Position numbers and translations under genes: made by a program. From assembly GCA_029975215.1 (NCBI GenBank), contig JARKPO010000054.1, positions 1-34,218 of the forward strand: a DNA stretch of 34,218 bases, written 5' to 3'. Below, piece after piece: positions 16,960 through 27,177 of this stretch. The notes below the pieces were generated by a model that was not told where the DNA came from, did no database searches, and was given only the letters and a program-made list of their open reading frames with translations. Source of the DNA: Levilinea sp. Its GTDB lineage: Bacteria > Chloroflexota > Anaerolineae > Anaerolineales > Anaerolineaceae. The first letter of the stretch is position 1. Each line of letters starts with the position of its first letter.

Positions 16960-18315
16960 TCAAGCGGCTGGAGGAGTTTGATCGTCTAGGGCTTCGATGG
17001 GGCGAGAAAGACCCATGCCCTGACGGTCGGCCTGTTGGGCGCTGAGGCGGTCCTGAAAATCCACAAAATGGTGTTGGATGGAGTTCTTGACCCGCTGGAG
17101 GTAGCGTTCCACCGGCGCAGCGCGTTCGGCAGGAAGCACATCCAGCAAATCCTGGAGCAAGGCCTGCAGGCGGCGCATGACCTGGATGGAGCCCGCGCCG
17201 TACTGGCGAATTTCGTCAATGGCCAGGCTGAGGAAATCTTCCCAGTCGGGGGTGGGATAGATCACACGGAGGGTGCCCTGACGGCTGCGCAGGACGCCCA
17301 CATCCAGATGGCGGGTTCCCAGGCGGTGCAGCAAGTCGTCCAACTCGTCCAAGGCCTGCACGGCAGTGGTGGGATCGTTGACGGCGGGGGAGAGGGCGCG
17401 GATGGCAATATCCACAATCAGGCGCAGAGCATATTTGGGGTCCTGTTCGATGGTGCGTTCATGCCCCATTTCCACCGCGGCGCGCAGAAGTGCCGGGCGG
17501 ATGGTGCGGCGGGCGCCGCGCAGGTTTAAGATGACCGCCCCATCGGGGAGGGTGTCACCGGGGGGGTAGCGGATTTCAATCAGCCCCTGGGCACGCTGAG
17601 CCAGGATCAAGAGTTGATCCATGTGATATTGGAGGATGATTCCCGGCTCGCCAGAATGTATCAACGATTGGGTGATGGGCGGCAGGGGCAGAGGAACCTG
17701 TTCCAGCATGGATTGATGATCGGTGAGGTCTTCGCTTTCACCGGCGGTGAAGCGGTGGGCATACATACGCTCGATGACCTGGCGTCCGCGCGAGCCGACC
17801 ATATGCAGTACGCTGGAAACACGCAAAGAGGTAACGCGCTCGATGAGGGCCAGGAACATGACAGCGGAGGCGGTCACCAGCAGCAGGGCGAAGATGACGG
17901 CCAGGTTGGGAACCGCTTCGCTGGCACGCACGTTGACGTAGGAGGCGGCGTTCAGGGTGAAGAGGAAGGTTCCAGTGAAGATGCCCAGCGCGTGGCGCAC
18001 CACCGGGTCCTGCAGCAAATATCCGGCCAGGCGAGGGGTGTAGGTGGTGGAGCCGAACTGAATCAGCACAAACACCATCGAAAAGACGAAGCCGGTGAAG
18101 GCGATCATGCCGGAAGAGATGGTGGAAAGCAGCGTTGAGGCAGTTCCGGCGTCAATCAAAAAGAGGCGGGGGAAGATGATGAAATTGATCTGGGGGATCA
18201 AGTGGCCGAGGAGCGTGGCTGCCAAAATGTAGGCCAGTGGAACCGACCAGATGCGGGCGCGCGAACGCAAACGAGCGTTGAAGGGCAGGGAAAGGAAAAA
18301 AGAGAGCAGCTTCAT
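16960..18315 (-). CDS. DUF2254 domain membrane protein
   Basis: A 451-residue protein of the DUF2254 family. Four membrane helices lie in the first ~150 residues (including SVPLAYILAATLLG, SGMIAFTGFVFSMVFVLIQF and the VIFALLLVTASAVMFLALI segment). A long cytosolic C-terminal region follows with the family hallmark ALSPAVNDPTTAVQALDEL. Function unknown; some members are suspected of mechanosensitive or ion-related roles. Its start region overlaps no other gene; TAGAAT lies 6 bases before its ATG and there is no ribosome binding site. Confidence 0.9.
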   Translation of the reverse strand: MKLLSFFLSLPFNARLRSRARIWSVPLAYILAATLLGHLIPQINFIIFPRLFLIDAGTASTLLSTISSGMIAFTGFVFSMVFVLIQFGSTTYTPRLAGYLLQDPVVRHALGIFTGTFLFTLNAASYVNVRASEAVPNLAVIFALLLVTASAVMFLALIERVTSLRVSSVLHMVGSRGRQVIERMYAHRFTAGESEDLTDHQSMLEQVPLPLPPITQSLIHSGEPGIILQYHMDQLLILAQRAQGLIEIRYPPGDTLPDGAVILNLRGARRTIRPALLRAAVEMGHERTIEQDPKYALRLIVDIAIRALSPAVNDPTTAVQALDELDDLLHRLGTRHLDVGVLRSRQGTLRVIYPTPDWEDFLSLAIDEIRQYGAGSIQVMRRLQALLQDLLDVLPAERAAPVERYLQRVKNSIQHHFVDFQDRLSAQQADRQGMGLSRPIEALDDQTPPAA

Positions 18316-18393
18316 GGAATTATTCTACTGCGATCTGCTGCAGCGGGGGCATTTTTGCCGGCACGGGTTGAGCAACGCGGGCTGCGCTTTCTA

Positions 18394-18422
18394 TTGACAA
18401 AGATACCGGGGAAAAGTATCAT
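18394..18422 (+). promoter_or_regulatory. Promoter of the glycan cluster, leaderless arrangement
   Basis: Perfect TTGACA (18394-18399), a 17-base spacer, and TATCAT (18417-18422). The ATG of the GT2 gene starts exactly 7 bases after the -10, and there is no ribosome binding site, so the first gene is likely read from a leaderless mRNA. Confidence 0.8.
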
Positions 18423-18429
18423 CAATCAC

Positions 18430-19401
18430 ATGAAATTGGCCGTGATCATCCCAGCATTAAATGAAGAAGAGAATATCGGCAGAGTCATCGCTGGCATCCC
18501 GCGCGAGATGACAGGTGTGGATGAGACGGTGATCTTTGTGATTGACGACGGCTCCCATGACGGCACCGCGCAGGCAGCGCGCGCCGCGGGGGCGCAGGTG
18601 ATTTCGCACCACAGCAACCGCGGGGTGGGGCAATCTTTTCAGACTGGACTGAAGGCTGCTTTGGAATGCGGCGCGGATCTGATGGTCAACATTGACGGCG
18701 ACGGGCAGTTCTTACCGGAGGAGATCCCGCTGCTGATCGGCCCGATTCTGGCGGGGGAGGCGGATTTTGTGCCCGCGGACCGCTTCAGCGATGGCAGTGG
18801 CGGGCTGCGCAAGCCGGAAAACATGTCGGGGGTCAAGTATTGGGGCAATCAGGTGATGTCGGATCTTATAGGGCGGCTGAGCGGGCAGCGCTATAACGAT
18901 GTATCCTGCGGCTTTCGGGCTTATTCGCGCGAAGCCATGCTCCAGCTCAACCTGACTGGGGTGTTCACGTACACGCAGGAATCGTTTTTGGATTTATCCT
19001 TCAAACGGCTGCGCATTCAGCCTGTGGCGGTCACCATCCGCTATTTTCCGGAACGCAAGTCGCGCGTGGCGGGCAATTTGTTCAGCTACACCCTGCGCAC
19101 CCTGAACATCATCCTGCGGGCCTACCGAGACTTTCAACCGCTGCGCTTTTTTATCTACCTGGGCTTGCCGCCTTTCACCATCGGCACGGCGGCGCTCCTA
19201 TTTATGCTCTGGCATTATTGGATGTACCGGGCCTTTTCGCCCTATAAGGCGGTGGGCTTTGTGGGGATTTACCTGGTGTCTTTGGGGCTGATCCTGTTCA
19301 TTTTTGGCTTTCTGGCCGATATGTTCATGCGTCTGCGGCAGACTCAAGAAAGGATCCTTTACTACGAAAAACGACGGACGTATGGACGGGATGAAAACTA
19401 G
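18430..19401 (+). CDS. Family 2 glycosyltransferase
   Basis: A 323-residue GT-A enzyme of the DPM1/ArnC-like type that transfers a sugar to a lipid or nascent glycan at the membrane. MKLAVIIPALNEEENIG starts the nucleotide-binding fold; DDGSHDGT is the first conserved Asp pair and NIDGDGQF holds the metal-binding DxD. The catalytic region includes DVSCGFRAYSREA. Two membrane helices close the protein (FIYLGLPPFTIGTAALLFML and the IYLVSLGLILFIFGFLADMF segment). It opens a four-gene run in which every gene overlaps the next. Confidence 0.9.
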   Translation: MKLAVIIPALNEEENIGRVIAGIPREMTGVDETVIFVIDDGSHDGTAQAARAAGAQVISHHSNRGVGQSFQTGLKAALECGADLMVNIDGDGQFLPEEIPLLIGPILAGEADFVPADRFSDGSGGLRKPENMSGVKYWGNQVMSDLIGRLSGQRYNDVSCGFRAYSREAMLQLNLTGVFTYTQESFLDLSFKRLRIQPVAVTIRYFPERKSRVAGNLFSYTLRTLNIILRAYRDFQPLRFFIYLGLPPFTIGTAALLFMLWHYWMYRAFSPYKAVGFVGIYLVSLGLILFIFGFLADMFMRLRQTQERILYYEKRRTYGRDEN

Positions 19402-20494
19402 CTGGATAGACCGCTTGTTTAAGCGGCATTGGACCTCGGAATTAATCGCCAAATACATCGGCGCATACCGCTCGTGTTGGCTGGCGTACTCGCTGGATGA
19501 AGATATTCGGCTGAACGCGGCCTCGGGCGGGACGATCACGGGCCTGCTGGCGCACCTGCTGGAGATGGGTGAAATTGATGGGGCGCTGGTGTGCACCTCG
19601 CAGGTGGTGGGGAATGAGGTGCAGGCGGGCTACCACATCGCCACCACGCGCGAAGAGCTGTTGGCAGCGCAGGGCAGCAAATACATGGAAACCCATTTTT
19701 CGGGCGAGGCCGTTCCGCTGATTGAGGCGTTCCAGGGCAAGCTGGCCATGACTCTGCTGCCGTGCGACACCTGGACGGTGAACCGTATGCGCCAAAACCG
19801 ACCGGAAATTGACGCAAAAATTCGCCTGACAATTGCCTTGTTTTGCGGGCACGTCTCCGATCCGGGGTTGACACGCCTGGTGGTGCGCAAGGCCAAACCC
19901 GCTGGCGTCAGCCTAACCAGCTTCCGCAACCGCATTGGCCATTGGCGCGGTAAGCTGCGCTTTGGGTTCGAGGACGGCTCCACCAAGGAAAAGCCTTTTA
20001 GCGCATTCAGTGATTACCAGAACCTGTACTTCTTCTGCGCGCGCAAATGCTTGCGCTGCCACGACCACACCGGCTATGACTGCGACCTTTCGGTAGGGGA
20101 TGTGTGGCTGATGGCGATGAAGGACAATCCCATCAAACACAACGCGGTGATTGCGCGCAGCGCTCGCGCTGAAGCCGATTTGCAGTCGGCCCTGGCGGCG
20201 GGTAAGCTGAACTTACAGCCGGTTCCGGTGGAATTGGTGGCGGATGCGCAGGCGCGTTCGCTGCCGATGCATTACAATGTGACGGCGCGCGCCCGGGCAG
20301 GAAAGCTATGGGGTGTGAAGGTGAGCGACCCGGTGAATGAGCGGGTACGGCTGGTAGATTATCTGGTGGCGGCGGTGATTTTATTCAATTACCGCTGGAC
20401 GGCGACGCCCAAAGGCCGGGTGATGGTGGGACGGCTGCTGCGGCCGTTGATCAAGCTCTATTTGTACGCCTTGAAAGCGCTGGAGGTGCTGTGA
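19382..20494 (+). CDS. FrhB-like (coenzyme F420 hydrogenase/dehydrogenase beta subunit) protein
   Basis: A 370-residue iron-sulfur flavoprotein-like protein. ASGGTITGLLAHLL (47-60) matches the family's opening motif; LLPCDTWTV (126-134) and ALFCGH (152-157) follow. A cysteine cluster, FCARKCLRCHDHTGYDC (C219, C223, C226, C234), leads to DLSVGDVW. True FrhB proteins oxidise F420H2; relatives in polysaccharide clusters often lie beside pyruvyl transferases and have no proven cofactor, which is the situation here. The start could be 19382 or 19391; both overlap the GT2 end. No F420 synthesis gene is in the window. Confidence 0.85.
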   Translation: MDGMKTSWIDRLFKRHWTSELIAKYIGAYRSCWLAYSLDEDIRLNAASGGTITGLLAHLLEMGEIDGALVCTSQVVGNEVQAGYHIATTREELLAAQGSKYMETHFSGEAVPLIEAFQGKLAMTLLPCDTWTVNRMRQNRPEIDAKIRLTIALFCGHVSDPGLTRLVVRKAKPAGVSLTSFRNRIGHWRGKLRFGFEDGSTKEKPFSAFSDYQNLYFFCARKCLRCHDHTGYDCDLSVGDVWLMAMKDNPIKHNAVIARSARAEADLQSALAAGKLNLQPVPVELVADAQARSLPMHYNVTARARAGKLWGVKVSDPVNERVRLVDYLVAAVILFNYRWTATPKGRVMVGRLLRPLIKLYLYALKALEVL

Positions 20495-21774
20495 TGCGCA
20501 CAGCGGGCAAGGTGGCGATTATCGGCGGTTCCATATGGGGAAACCGCGGGGCGGCGGCTATGCTGGAGACAACCATTGCAAAGGTGCGGGCGGCGCGCGC
20601 GGATGTGCGCATTGCTGTGTTTACGCCCTATCCTCAAAAAGATGCGGCTCTGGCGCAGGATGGCAAATTGGAATTTTACGACAGCCGTCCGCAGGCCTTG
20701 GTGAAATATTTTTTACAGGCGCTGTGGGTGTGGCTGCAGCGTAAACTGGGCGGCAGCCCGCAGCCGCAGGGCGCCTTGGGGGCGATGGACAGGGCGGCAG
20801 CTCTGTTGGATGTGGGCGGGATTACCTTTGCCGATGGACGCCTGATCTTCCTGCCGTACAACATTTTAACCCTGTGGCCGGCGATGCTGATGGGCACGCC
20901 GGTGGTCAAGCTCTCGCAGGCGGCGGGGTCGTTTCGCAACCCGCTGATCCGCTGGGCGGCGCGCATCTTTTTGCCGCGCTGCGCGCAAACGTTTGCCCGC
21001 GGTGAGAAGACCTATGCTTATCTGCGCGAATTGGGGCTGGATGAAACCCAGGTGCAGCCGGCGACCGACGCGGCGTTTCTATATGAGCCGTCTTACTGCC
21101 TCTCGAACGAAAATGAGACTGCGCTGCGGCAGGTGTGTGATAAGCTGGACCGGCTTAAGGCCGCAGGCGCGCCAGTGGTGGCGATTTCGCCGAGTGTGCT
21201 GGTGATGGAAAAATCGGGATCGAGCAAGATTGATTATCACCACGTGCTGTTGGGGATGATGGAAGGCTGCGGGTCGCCGCAGGCGCATTTTGTGGTGTTC
21301 CCCAACGCCTCACGAGAACGATCCAAGAAGACGCGCAACAATGACATCATCGCTATTGAACGTCTGAGGGCTGAGGCAGAATTGTCCCTGCCGCGCCCGC
21401 TGCTGAACCGCATCACGTGGCTGATGTACGATGTGAACACGCGTGGGATTGATGAGATTGTGCGGCGGGCGGATGTGTTGGTGACTTCGCGCTTTCACGC
21501 CATGGTGTTTGGCCTGCGCCTGTGTGTGCCTACCCTGGTGATCGGTTGGGGGCATAAGTATCTGGAGGCCATGCAGCGTTTTCACCTGGAAAAGTATGTG
21601 TTTGATTACCGCCAGGCGAGCAGAGACCTGAGCCAGGTATTAACCGATTTGCTGGCGCACAGTCAGGAAATTCACGAAGACATGCTGACGGTGGTGGAGG
21701 ATGTACGGCGCTCCTCGGAGGCTCAATTTGCGTATTTGAGGAGGATGCTGCTTGAACCGCCAAACCATTCTTAA
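20494..21774 (+). CDS. Polysaccharide pyruvyl transferase family protein
   Basis: A 426-residue protein of the CsaB/WcaK/AmsJ family, which adds pyruvate ketals from phosphoenolpyruvate to glycan sugars; some members have other roles. KVAIIGGSIWGNRGAAAM starts the fold, LLDVGGITFAD follows, and SRFHAMVFGL is the conserved donor-binding motif near the C-terminus (with VIGWGHKY). The ATG at 20494 overlaps the FrhB-like stop and has GGAGG 8 bases upstream; GTG at 20491 is possible. Confidence 0.92.
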   Translation: MRTAGKVAIIGGSIWGNRGAAAMLETTIAKVRAARADVRIAVFTPYPQKDAALAQDGKLEFYDSRPQALVKYFLQALWVWLQRKLGGSPQPQGALGAMDRAAALLDVGGITFADGRLIFLPYNILTLWPAMLMGTPVVKLSQAAGSFRNPLIRWAARIFLPRCAQTFARGEKTYAYLRELGLDETQVQPATDAAFLYEPSYCLSNENETALRQVCDKLDRLKAAGAPVVAISPSVLVMEKSGSSKIDYHHVLLGMMEGCGSPQAHFVVFPNASRERSKKTRNNDIIAIERLRAEAELSLPRPLLNRITWLMYDVNTRGIDEIVRRADVLVTSRFHAMVFGLRLCVPTLVIGWGHKYLEAMQRFHLEKYVFDYRQASRDLSQVLTDLLAHSQEIHEDMLTVVEDVRRSSEAQFAYLRRMLLEPPNHS

Positions 21775-22660
21775 ATTCGCCAAGTGGCTGTGGGTAGCGG
21801 CGGTGATTGTGGCGGGGGGGGTGTACCTTGTCACCCATTGGGGAAAGGTCTCTGGATACTTCGCCACCATCGCTATACAGAATCTGCTGTTCTCTGCATT
21901 GTTTTTGGCAGCGGGTAAGCTGATATTGGTGTTCCTTTCGCAGGAGGCGGTACGAGGAGAAGGGCTGAATCTGGCGTACGCCGAGATCTTCCGCATTGTG
22001 GCTATTTCCCAACTGGGCAAATATATCCCTGGTGGGGTATGGCATTTTGTGGGGCGTTTCAACCTGTATCACGACCGCGAGCTTTCAGCTCGAAAATCCA
22101 CCAAAGCACTGATTGCCGAGAATGTCTGGCTGCTGACGGGCGCGGTGATCAGCGGGGGGGCAGCGGGGCTGCTTTCACCTCAGGCGCCCGAACTGCTGGC
22201 CCGTATTGGCTGGCGCGTAGGCGGATGGGGGCTGGCGGCTTTGGGCGTGGGGCTGCTTTTGGCCTGGTTGGGGTTTCTGGCGGTGTTTGAACGGCTTTTC
22301 CGCAAGAAAGACGAATCCAAATTGGCTTGGGGCCGGGTGCTGCGGCTCATGGGCGTGCAGGCGGCAGTTTGGGTTCTGCTGGGGATCAGCTTTGCCTTTG
22401 TGTTTCCTCAGGTGAGCGCAGATACCCTTTTGCTTAACATCAGCGTGTACGCCCTGAGTTGGATTGTGGGCTACGTGGTGGTGTTTGCCCCCGGCGGGCT
22501 GGGGGTGCGCGAGGCGACGCTGACCTGGATGCTGGCGAGTGTGATCGCGCCGGAAGACGCGCTGATCTATTCCACTGTTCACCGCTTTGTGTATGTGGTG
22601 GTGGAACTGCTCCTGGGGGCTTTGGCAGGGGGGATGCAGCTGCTGAAGAAAAAGGAGTGA
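21752..22660 (+). CDS. Flippase-like (LPG synthase TM domain) membrane protein
   Basis: A 302-residue membrane protein of the UPF0104/lysylphosphatidylglycerol-synthase transmembrane type, with about eight helices. The hallmark QLGKYIPGGVWHF (about 88-100) and the FAPGGLGVREA motif near 250 are present. Relatives move lipid-linked substrates or are fused to lipid-modifying domains; here only the membrane part exists. TTG start with GAGGAGG upstream, overlapping the pyruvyl transferase end by 23 bases. Likely exports or flips the glycolipid made by the preceding enzymes, by inference from position. Confidence 0.87.
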   Translation: MNRQTILKFAKWLWVAAVIVAGGVYLVTHWGKVSGYFATIAIQNLLFSALFLAAGKLILVFLSQEAVRGEGLNLAYAEIFRIVAISQLGKYIPGGVWHFVGRFNLYHDRELSARKSTKALIAENVWLLTGAVISGGAAGLLSPQAPELLARIGWRVGGWGLAALGVGLLLAWLGFLAVFERLFRKKDESKLAWGRVLRLMGVQAAVWVLLGISFAFVFPQVSADTLLLNISVYALSWIVGYVVVFAPGGLGVREATLTWMLASVIAPEDALIYSTVHRFVYVVVELLLGALAGGMQLLKKKE

Positions 22661-22726
22661 AGCTTGCGAGCTGCGATCCATGTGATGGAAGGGGTTCTGG
22701 TTGGAAAAAACTGCCGACCCCCTTTA

Positions 22727-24547
22727 TTATTGGGAGTGGGCGTATAGGCAGCGGTAGCGGAAGAGAAGGTCAGAGTTTTGGGGCTGCTGATCGAGGGTGA
22801 GCGTGCCGCGGTAGTCATCCGCGGGGGTGACGGCCAGCTCCAGGCCGGCGTAGGGGCCGGAATGGGTGAGGGTGAGAGCCAACTCGTGGGTGTTCACCTG
22901 GGTGAGCGGGGGGAACTGGAGGGTGATGGAGCCGTTGGCAGGCACGGAGCGGAAGGGAATTTCTTGGGACGCCAGGGTTTGGCCGGTGGTTAGGTCGCTG
23001 AGCACGGCGGTGAAAGCCCCGGCGGCGGTTTCACGCTGGGGGTTGAAGGCGCGCACGCTGATTTGATCCACGGAGGGACATTCCACGATGAAGGTCTGCT
23101 GCACGGCTGCTTGGGGCGTGAGGGGCAGTGTGACCTCAGGGGAGGGGGCCCAGTTCTTATAGACGGGCAGCAGACATTCCTGACCATTGTAGCGCGAAGG
23201 GCCGCACAGGGTGTAATAGGAAAGGCCCATGCCCAGTGTATACAGGCTGAGAGCGGCGATCAGGAAGACCGCAGCCAGGGGCAGGTGGGCGCGGCGCAGG
23301 GGCAAGGCCCGCCCCCAGGCGGTGAGGCCCAGGAGCAGCAGGGGAAATACGGCCACATAATAGCGGCCGTGTGTGGAAACCACCCCGGCGGTCATATTCT
23401 GCTTGAGGATGAGGCGCAGAGCAAAGGTGCCGAAGAAGGTCAGGGCGAAGAGCACCAACAGACCAATGCGCACGCGCGCGGGCGGGCAAGGATCGCTGTG
23501 AGAGGCGGCCAGCGCCGCAAACAGCCCCAAGGGATACAGCACGAAGACCAGCGTGGGCACCGGCCAGTAATCATAGCCGTAGGCGGCGATCCAGCCTGTG
23601 AGGACTTTGGGAAGGTTTTGGGCGCTGTAGGTCAGGAGTGAAGCGATGAACCCCAGGGGTTCTTTGAGCGAGTTGAGCAGCACGGTGAAGGGGCTGGTGC
23701 CTTCCAAACCGCGGCGCACGGCGTCTGACTGCCAGGCGATGAGATTCCAACCGCCTGCCACGAGAATCAGCAGCGAGGCGGCCGCCGCCCAGAAAAGGAA
23801 ATAGGCTTTGCGTGTGGGGAACTGACGGGGGGAGAGGAGCAGCAGCAAGAGCAGAAGGGGAATCGAGTTGATTTTGACCGAGAACAGGAGCAGCAGCAGC
23901 CCGAAGGTGAGGAGGGTGGTTTTGCGGTCGAATTTGGGCTGGCAGATCAGCAGATGTAAGGCCCAGGCGATAAAGAGAAAGCTGACACCGTTGGTAATGG
24001 GATCCGAGGAGACGGTGGCGGCCTGCAGCAGGGTGATAGGAGCCAGGGCCAGGACGGCCAGCAGCCATTTGCCGATGGGAATGAGGCGCACAGCCAGGGC
24101 AGCAAGCAATACGTAGAGCAGGAGGTAGGTGAGGCGCAGTAAATAATAGAGGATGGGGATGGGCAGGTTGAGATACCAACCGAAGATGCGCACCAACACA
24201 GCCTGGACGATGTAGTTGAGGGGCGAGTAGGTGGCGCGGGTGCGGTAGGCCACTGTCTGCGGGTCGCGGACGGTGTACTGCAGGCTGTTTTTGAACTGTT
24301 CCCAGGTGAGGGGGGCGAGGAATTTTAGCTGGCGGTAGGAGACCGCGTAAAAGGATTGGGGCAGCCCAGCGCGGCCCAGATAAGAATTGGGCAGGGGGTG
24401 GTTGAGGGAAATTTCGTAGATGCGGGCGAAGTGGGTTTCTTCGTCGTTGCCCGCCCCCACCGGCAGGAGGAAAATGAAGATCAGCCCAAAAAAGAGGGCA
24501 GTAATGAGAAAAGCGGTGTGGGGCTGAATGCGGGTGCGGTTCATCAT
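22727..24547 (-). CDS. DUF2142 family membrane protein
   Basis: A 606-residue protein with about ten to eleven membrane helices, resembling GT-C glycosyltransferases. GNDEETHFARIYEISLNHPLP near residue 33 is the family's hallmark and holds the acidic DE pair after helix 1, as in GT-C catalytic loops. A beta-rich domain of about 130 residues follows the last helix outside the membrane. Function not established; a lipid-linked sugar transfer is plausible. It converges on the glycan cluster, suggesting a related role. ATGATG start at 24547. Confidence 0.85.
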   Translation of the reverse strand: MMNRTRIQPHTAFLITALFFGLIFIFLLPVGAGNDEETHFARIYEISLNHPLPNSYLGRAGLPQSFYAVSYRQLKFLAPLTWEQFKNSLQYTVRDPQTVAYRTRATYSPLNYIVQAVLVRIFGWYLNLPIPILYYLLRLTYLLLYVLLAALAVRLIPIGKWLLAVLALAPITLLQAATVSSDPITNGVSFLFIAWALHLLICQPKFDRKTTLLTFGLLLLLFSVKINSIPLLLLLLLLSPRQFPTRKAYFLFWAAAASLLILVAGGWNLIAWQSDAVRRGLEGTSPFTVLLNSLKEPLGFIASLLTYSAQNLPKVLTGWIAAYGYDYWPVPTLVFVLYPLGLFAALAASHSDPCPPARVRIGLLVLFALTFFGTFALRLILKQNMTAGVVSTHGRYYVAVFPLLLLGLTAWGRALPLRRAHLPLAAVFLIAALSLYTLGMGLSYYTLCGPSRYNGQECLLPVYKNWAPSPEVTLPLTPQAAVQQTFIVECPSVDQISVRAFNPQRETAAGAFTAVLSDLTTGQTLASQEIPFRSVPANGSITLQFPPLTQVNTHELALTLTHSGPYAGLELAVTPADDYRGTLTLDQQPQNSDLLFRYRCLYAHSQ

Positions 24548-24606
24548 ACCTCGACAGGCTGGGGGATACCGAGGGAATTATACCCGCTTAAGGGTGCAAG
24601 GGATAC

Positions 24607-24642
24607 AAAAAGCCCCCCGCGGCGGTGAGGCCGCAGGGGGGC
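24607..24642 (-). terminator. Intrinsic terminator of the GH1 gene
   Basis: Minus-strand stem GCCCCCC-T-GCGGC with GCCGC-GGGGGGC (12 pairs, one bulge, 6-base loop) followed by five T residues, 15 bases after the stop codon. Confidence 0.92.
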
Positions 24643-24657
24643 AGGACAGGCGAGGAT

Positions 24658-26136
<1,479 letters not shown>

Positions 26137-27156
26137 TTATTTCTTAACGTAGTACTTAGCGATATCAAAGGCGACAGCGAAGACAATGATGAGGCCTTTG
26201 ACAATTTGCTGCCAGTAGGGATTGACGCCAATGAAGGTCAGACCGTAGTTGATGACGCCGAAGATGAGCACGCCGGCTAACATACCGGGGACGGTGCCAA
26301 TGCCGCCGGAGGTGGACACACCGCCCACTACGCAGGCAGCAATGGCATCCAATTCATACATGTTGCCGTAGTTGTTGGTGGCGCCGCCAGTGCGTCCGGC
26401 TTCGAGAACCCCAGCCAGGCCGTACATGGCCCCTGCGAAGGAGTAGACAAAGATGAGCATACGGGATACGTTAATGCCGGAGACCCGCGCCGCCTGGGGG
26501 TTGCCGCCAATGGCGTACAGGCTTTTGCCGATGGTGGTCTTATTCAGCAGTACCCACACCAGCACGGCCACGAGGAGGGCGATGATGACGATGTAGGGGA
26601 TGGAATAGGGGCCGGATGGGCCGATATAGCCGGTTCCCAGCTTGGTAAAATCGGCGCGCAGGCCGCCAATCGGCTGGGAGTTATTGGGTTCCATGGCGAA
26701 GTAGATCGAGTTCATACCGTAAATGATCACCATGGTGCCCAGGGTGGCAATGAAGGGCGGCACGTTGAGCTTGGCCACAATGAGGCCGTTGGCGAAACCC
26801 AGGATGATGCCGGTGAGGATGCAGATGAGGATGGGGACGATAAGGGGGATTTCCGGCAGGTTGGGGAAAAAGCGGCGCGTGTAATCCAGCGACTGCAGCA
26901 TGGAGGCCGAAATCACCGCGGCCAGACCCACCATACGGCCAGCGGACAGGTCGGTTCCCTGGGTGATGAGGATGCCGCCCACACCCAGAGCGATGATGAT
27001 GCGGGTGGACGACATGATCAAGATATTGCGCAGGTTGTTCATGGACAAGAAGGCCGGGTTCTGGAAGGCGATGGCCAGAACGAGGATGATCAACACGATG
27101 AAGATGGCGTTGTCGTTGACGAATTTGCGCAGAGCAGCTTTATCGGGCAGTTTCAT
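26137..27156 (-). CDS. mglC: Galactose/methyl galactoside ABC transporter permease
   Basis: A 339-residue permease closely like enterobacterial MglC: matching blocks include RIIIALGVGG, TQGTDLSAGR, FIATLGTMVIIYGMNS, IGGNPQAARVSGINV, MYELDAIAACVVGGVS and NYGLTFIGVNPYWQ. About ten membrane helices. The start at 27156 has GGAGAAGAGAG upstream; TTG at 27174 would add six residues. It follows mglA by 21 bases. It forms the membrane channel for galactose and related sugars bound by MglB. Confidence 0.95.
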   Translation of the reverse strand: MKLPDKAALRKFVNDNAIFIVLIILVLAIAFQNPAFLSMNNLRNILIMSSTRIIIALGVGGILITQGTDLSAGRMVGLAAVISASMLQSLDYTRRFFPNLPEIPLIVPILICILTGIILGFANGLIVAKLNVPPFIATLGTMVIIYGMNSIYFAMEPNNSQPIGGLRADFTKLGTGYIGPSGPYSIPYIVIIALLVAVLVWVLLNKTTIGKSLYAIGGNPQAARVSGINVSRMLIFVYSFAGAMYGLAGVLEAGRTGGATNNYGNMYELDAIAACVVGGVSTSGGIGTVPGMLAGVLIFGVINYGLTFIGVNPYWQQIVKGLIIVFAVAFDIAKYYVKK

Positions 27157-27177
27157 AGACTCTCTTCTCCACAAGTA

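Noticed and set aside
22661..22726. Terminator between the flippase-like gene and the DUF2142 gene
   Set aside because: Only a poor, interrupted AAGGGGT/ACCCCCTT pairing with a long loop; not convincing.
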